NCBI GenBank assembly: GCA_024277875.1
Contig: JAJRUI010000023.1
Span: forward strand, 1 to 32,481
Origin: Deferrisomatales bacterium
Lineage (GTDB): Bacteria; Desulfobacterota; Deferrisomatia; Deferrisomatales; Deferrisomataceae
Reading direction: 5' to 3'
Length of the DNA: 32,481 nt
Position 1 is the stretch's first letter, and every line of letters begins with the position of its first letter. The notes under the pieces are model-generated. The model had not been told where the DNA came from. It saw only the letters and a program-made list of their open reading frames with translations, and made no database searches. Shown one piece after another: positions 32,248-32,481 of this stretch. The position numbers were made by a program, and so were the translations under genes.

Positions 32248-32481
32248 GGCCTGCAATTGTATTGCCAGGAGTGCGGGGTGGGCGCCTGGTTCCGGCCGGG
32301 CGCCAGTAGCGGCACCCGATCGCCGCGCCTTGTGATGCCGCTGTTTGCCGGCCGGTCCGGGCCTCGACCTCGGAACCCTCGGCGTCCGGAGACGATCCGG
32401 ACGTTCGAACGGCGCGGCGAGTCAAGGGGCCGCACCCGGCGCTCCACCAGACCCCCACCCCGCACTACCCAAGGGGAAGGG
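32248..32481. other. Region after the aroA operon without a recognisable gene
   Basis: No convincing coding region is seen on either strand; the open frames are short or low-complexity Arg/Pro-rich. The stretch begins with an A/T-rich patch (to about 32265). It contains a perfect 7-bp stem with a 7-nt loop at 32383-32403 (CGTCCGG/CCGGACG) and a GGCGCC inverted pair at about 32281-32304. The word CCTTGTGAT (about 32328-32336) recalls the linear motif of the multi-hairpin element, but the rest of that element is not found. Confidence 0.4.

Noticed and set aside
32270..32465. Minus-strand peptide containing SGITRRGDR, reminiscent of an IS110 transposase C-terminus
   Set aside because: The match is about eight residues and breaks down right after; the rest of the frame shows no transposase features. 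Left as unexplained sequence.

Overview
The window is very GC-rich, with almost every third codon position G or C, and is densely packed with genes of a Gram-negative bacterium. It carries LPS/heptose genes, an RlmM-type rRNA methyltransferase, an outer-membrane barrel protein and a sensor ending in an 'LPICANCKKIR' four-cysteine module that I associate mainly with Deltaproteobacteria. My inference is a high-GC deltaproteobacterial lineage (Desulfobacterota/Deferrisoma-like or a neighbour). No rRNA or tRNA gene is present to confirm this.

Layout. (1) 1-145: the right end of an insertion sequence, with the C-terminus of an integrase-type transposase. (2) 249-6648: surface-polysaccharide genes. 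A compositionally foreign, AT-richer pyruvyl transferase is followed by a tightly overlapping operon of a GT9 glycosyltransferase, a GT4, a polysaccharide deacetylase, a second GT4 and a stand-alone heptose-7-phosphate kinase. (3) 6689-11162: yicC and dnaE (DNA polymerase III alpha), separated by a heptamer tandem repeat. (4) 11194-12883: an outer-membrane barrel gene and a CheX-like gene, divergent, with a 234-bp chain of nine hairpins between them. (5) 12880-17569: phosphomannomutase, rlmM, a membrane sensor, a Cys-cluster protein and a macrodomain protein. (6) 17683-24247, mostly minus strand: nadC, valS, a pseudo-receiver protein with a long acidic linker, and a dGTPase-like HD hydrolase. 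(7) 24440-26544: scpA-scpB-rluB. (8) 26541-32170: an aromatic amino-acid cluster of pheA, hisC, a DAHP synthase, tyrA and aroA. This covers entry to the shikimate pathway, EPSP synthesis, both prephenate branches and an aminotransferase that could finish them. A truncated-looking reading frame follows aroA.

The most notable non-coding signal is a dispersed multi-hairpin element. There are two full copies (12025-12258, and 28821-28980 inverted) and a core fragment (189-220). Several stems differ between copies by paired compensatory changes, so the fold rather than the sequence is conserved. The most notable proteins are the pseudo-receiver at 21400-23118, which has Ala where the phosphoacceptor Asp should be and a PopZ-like C-terminal helix, and the sensor at 15567-16442, whose only visible output is a C4 module.

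Promoter calls are eye-made -35/-10 matches and family calls come from motif recognition; no database was searched.
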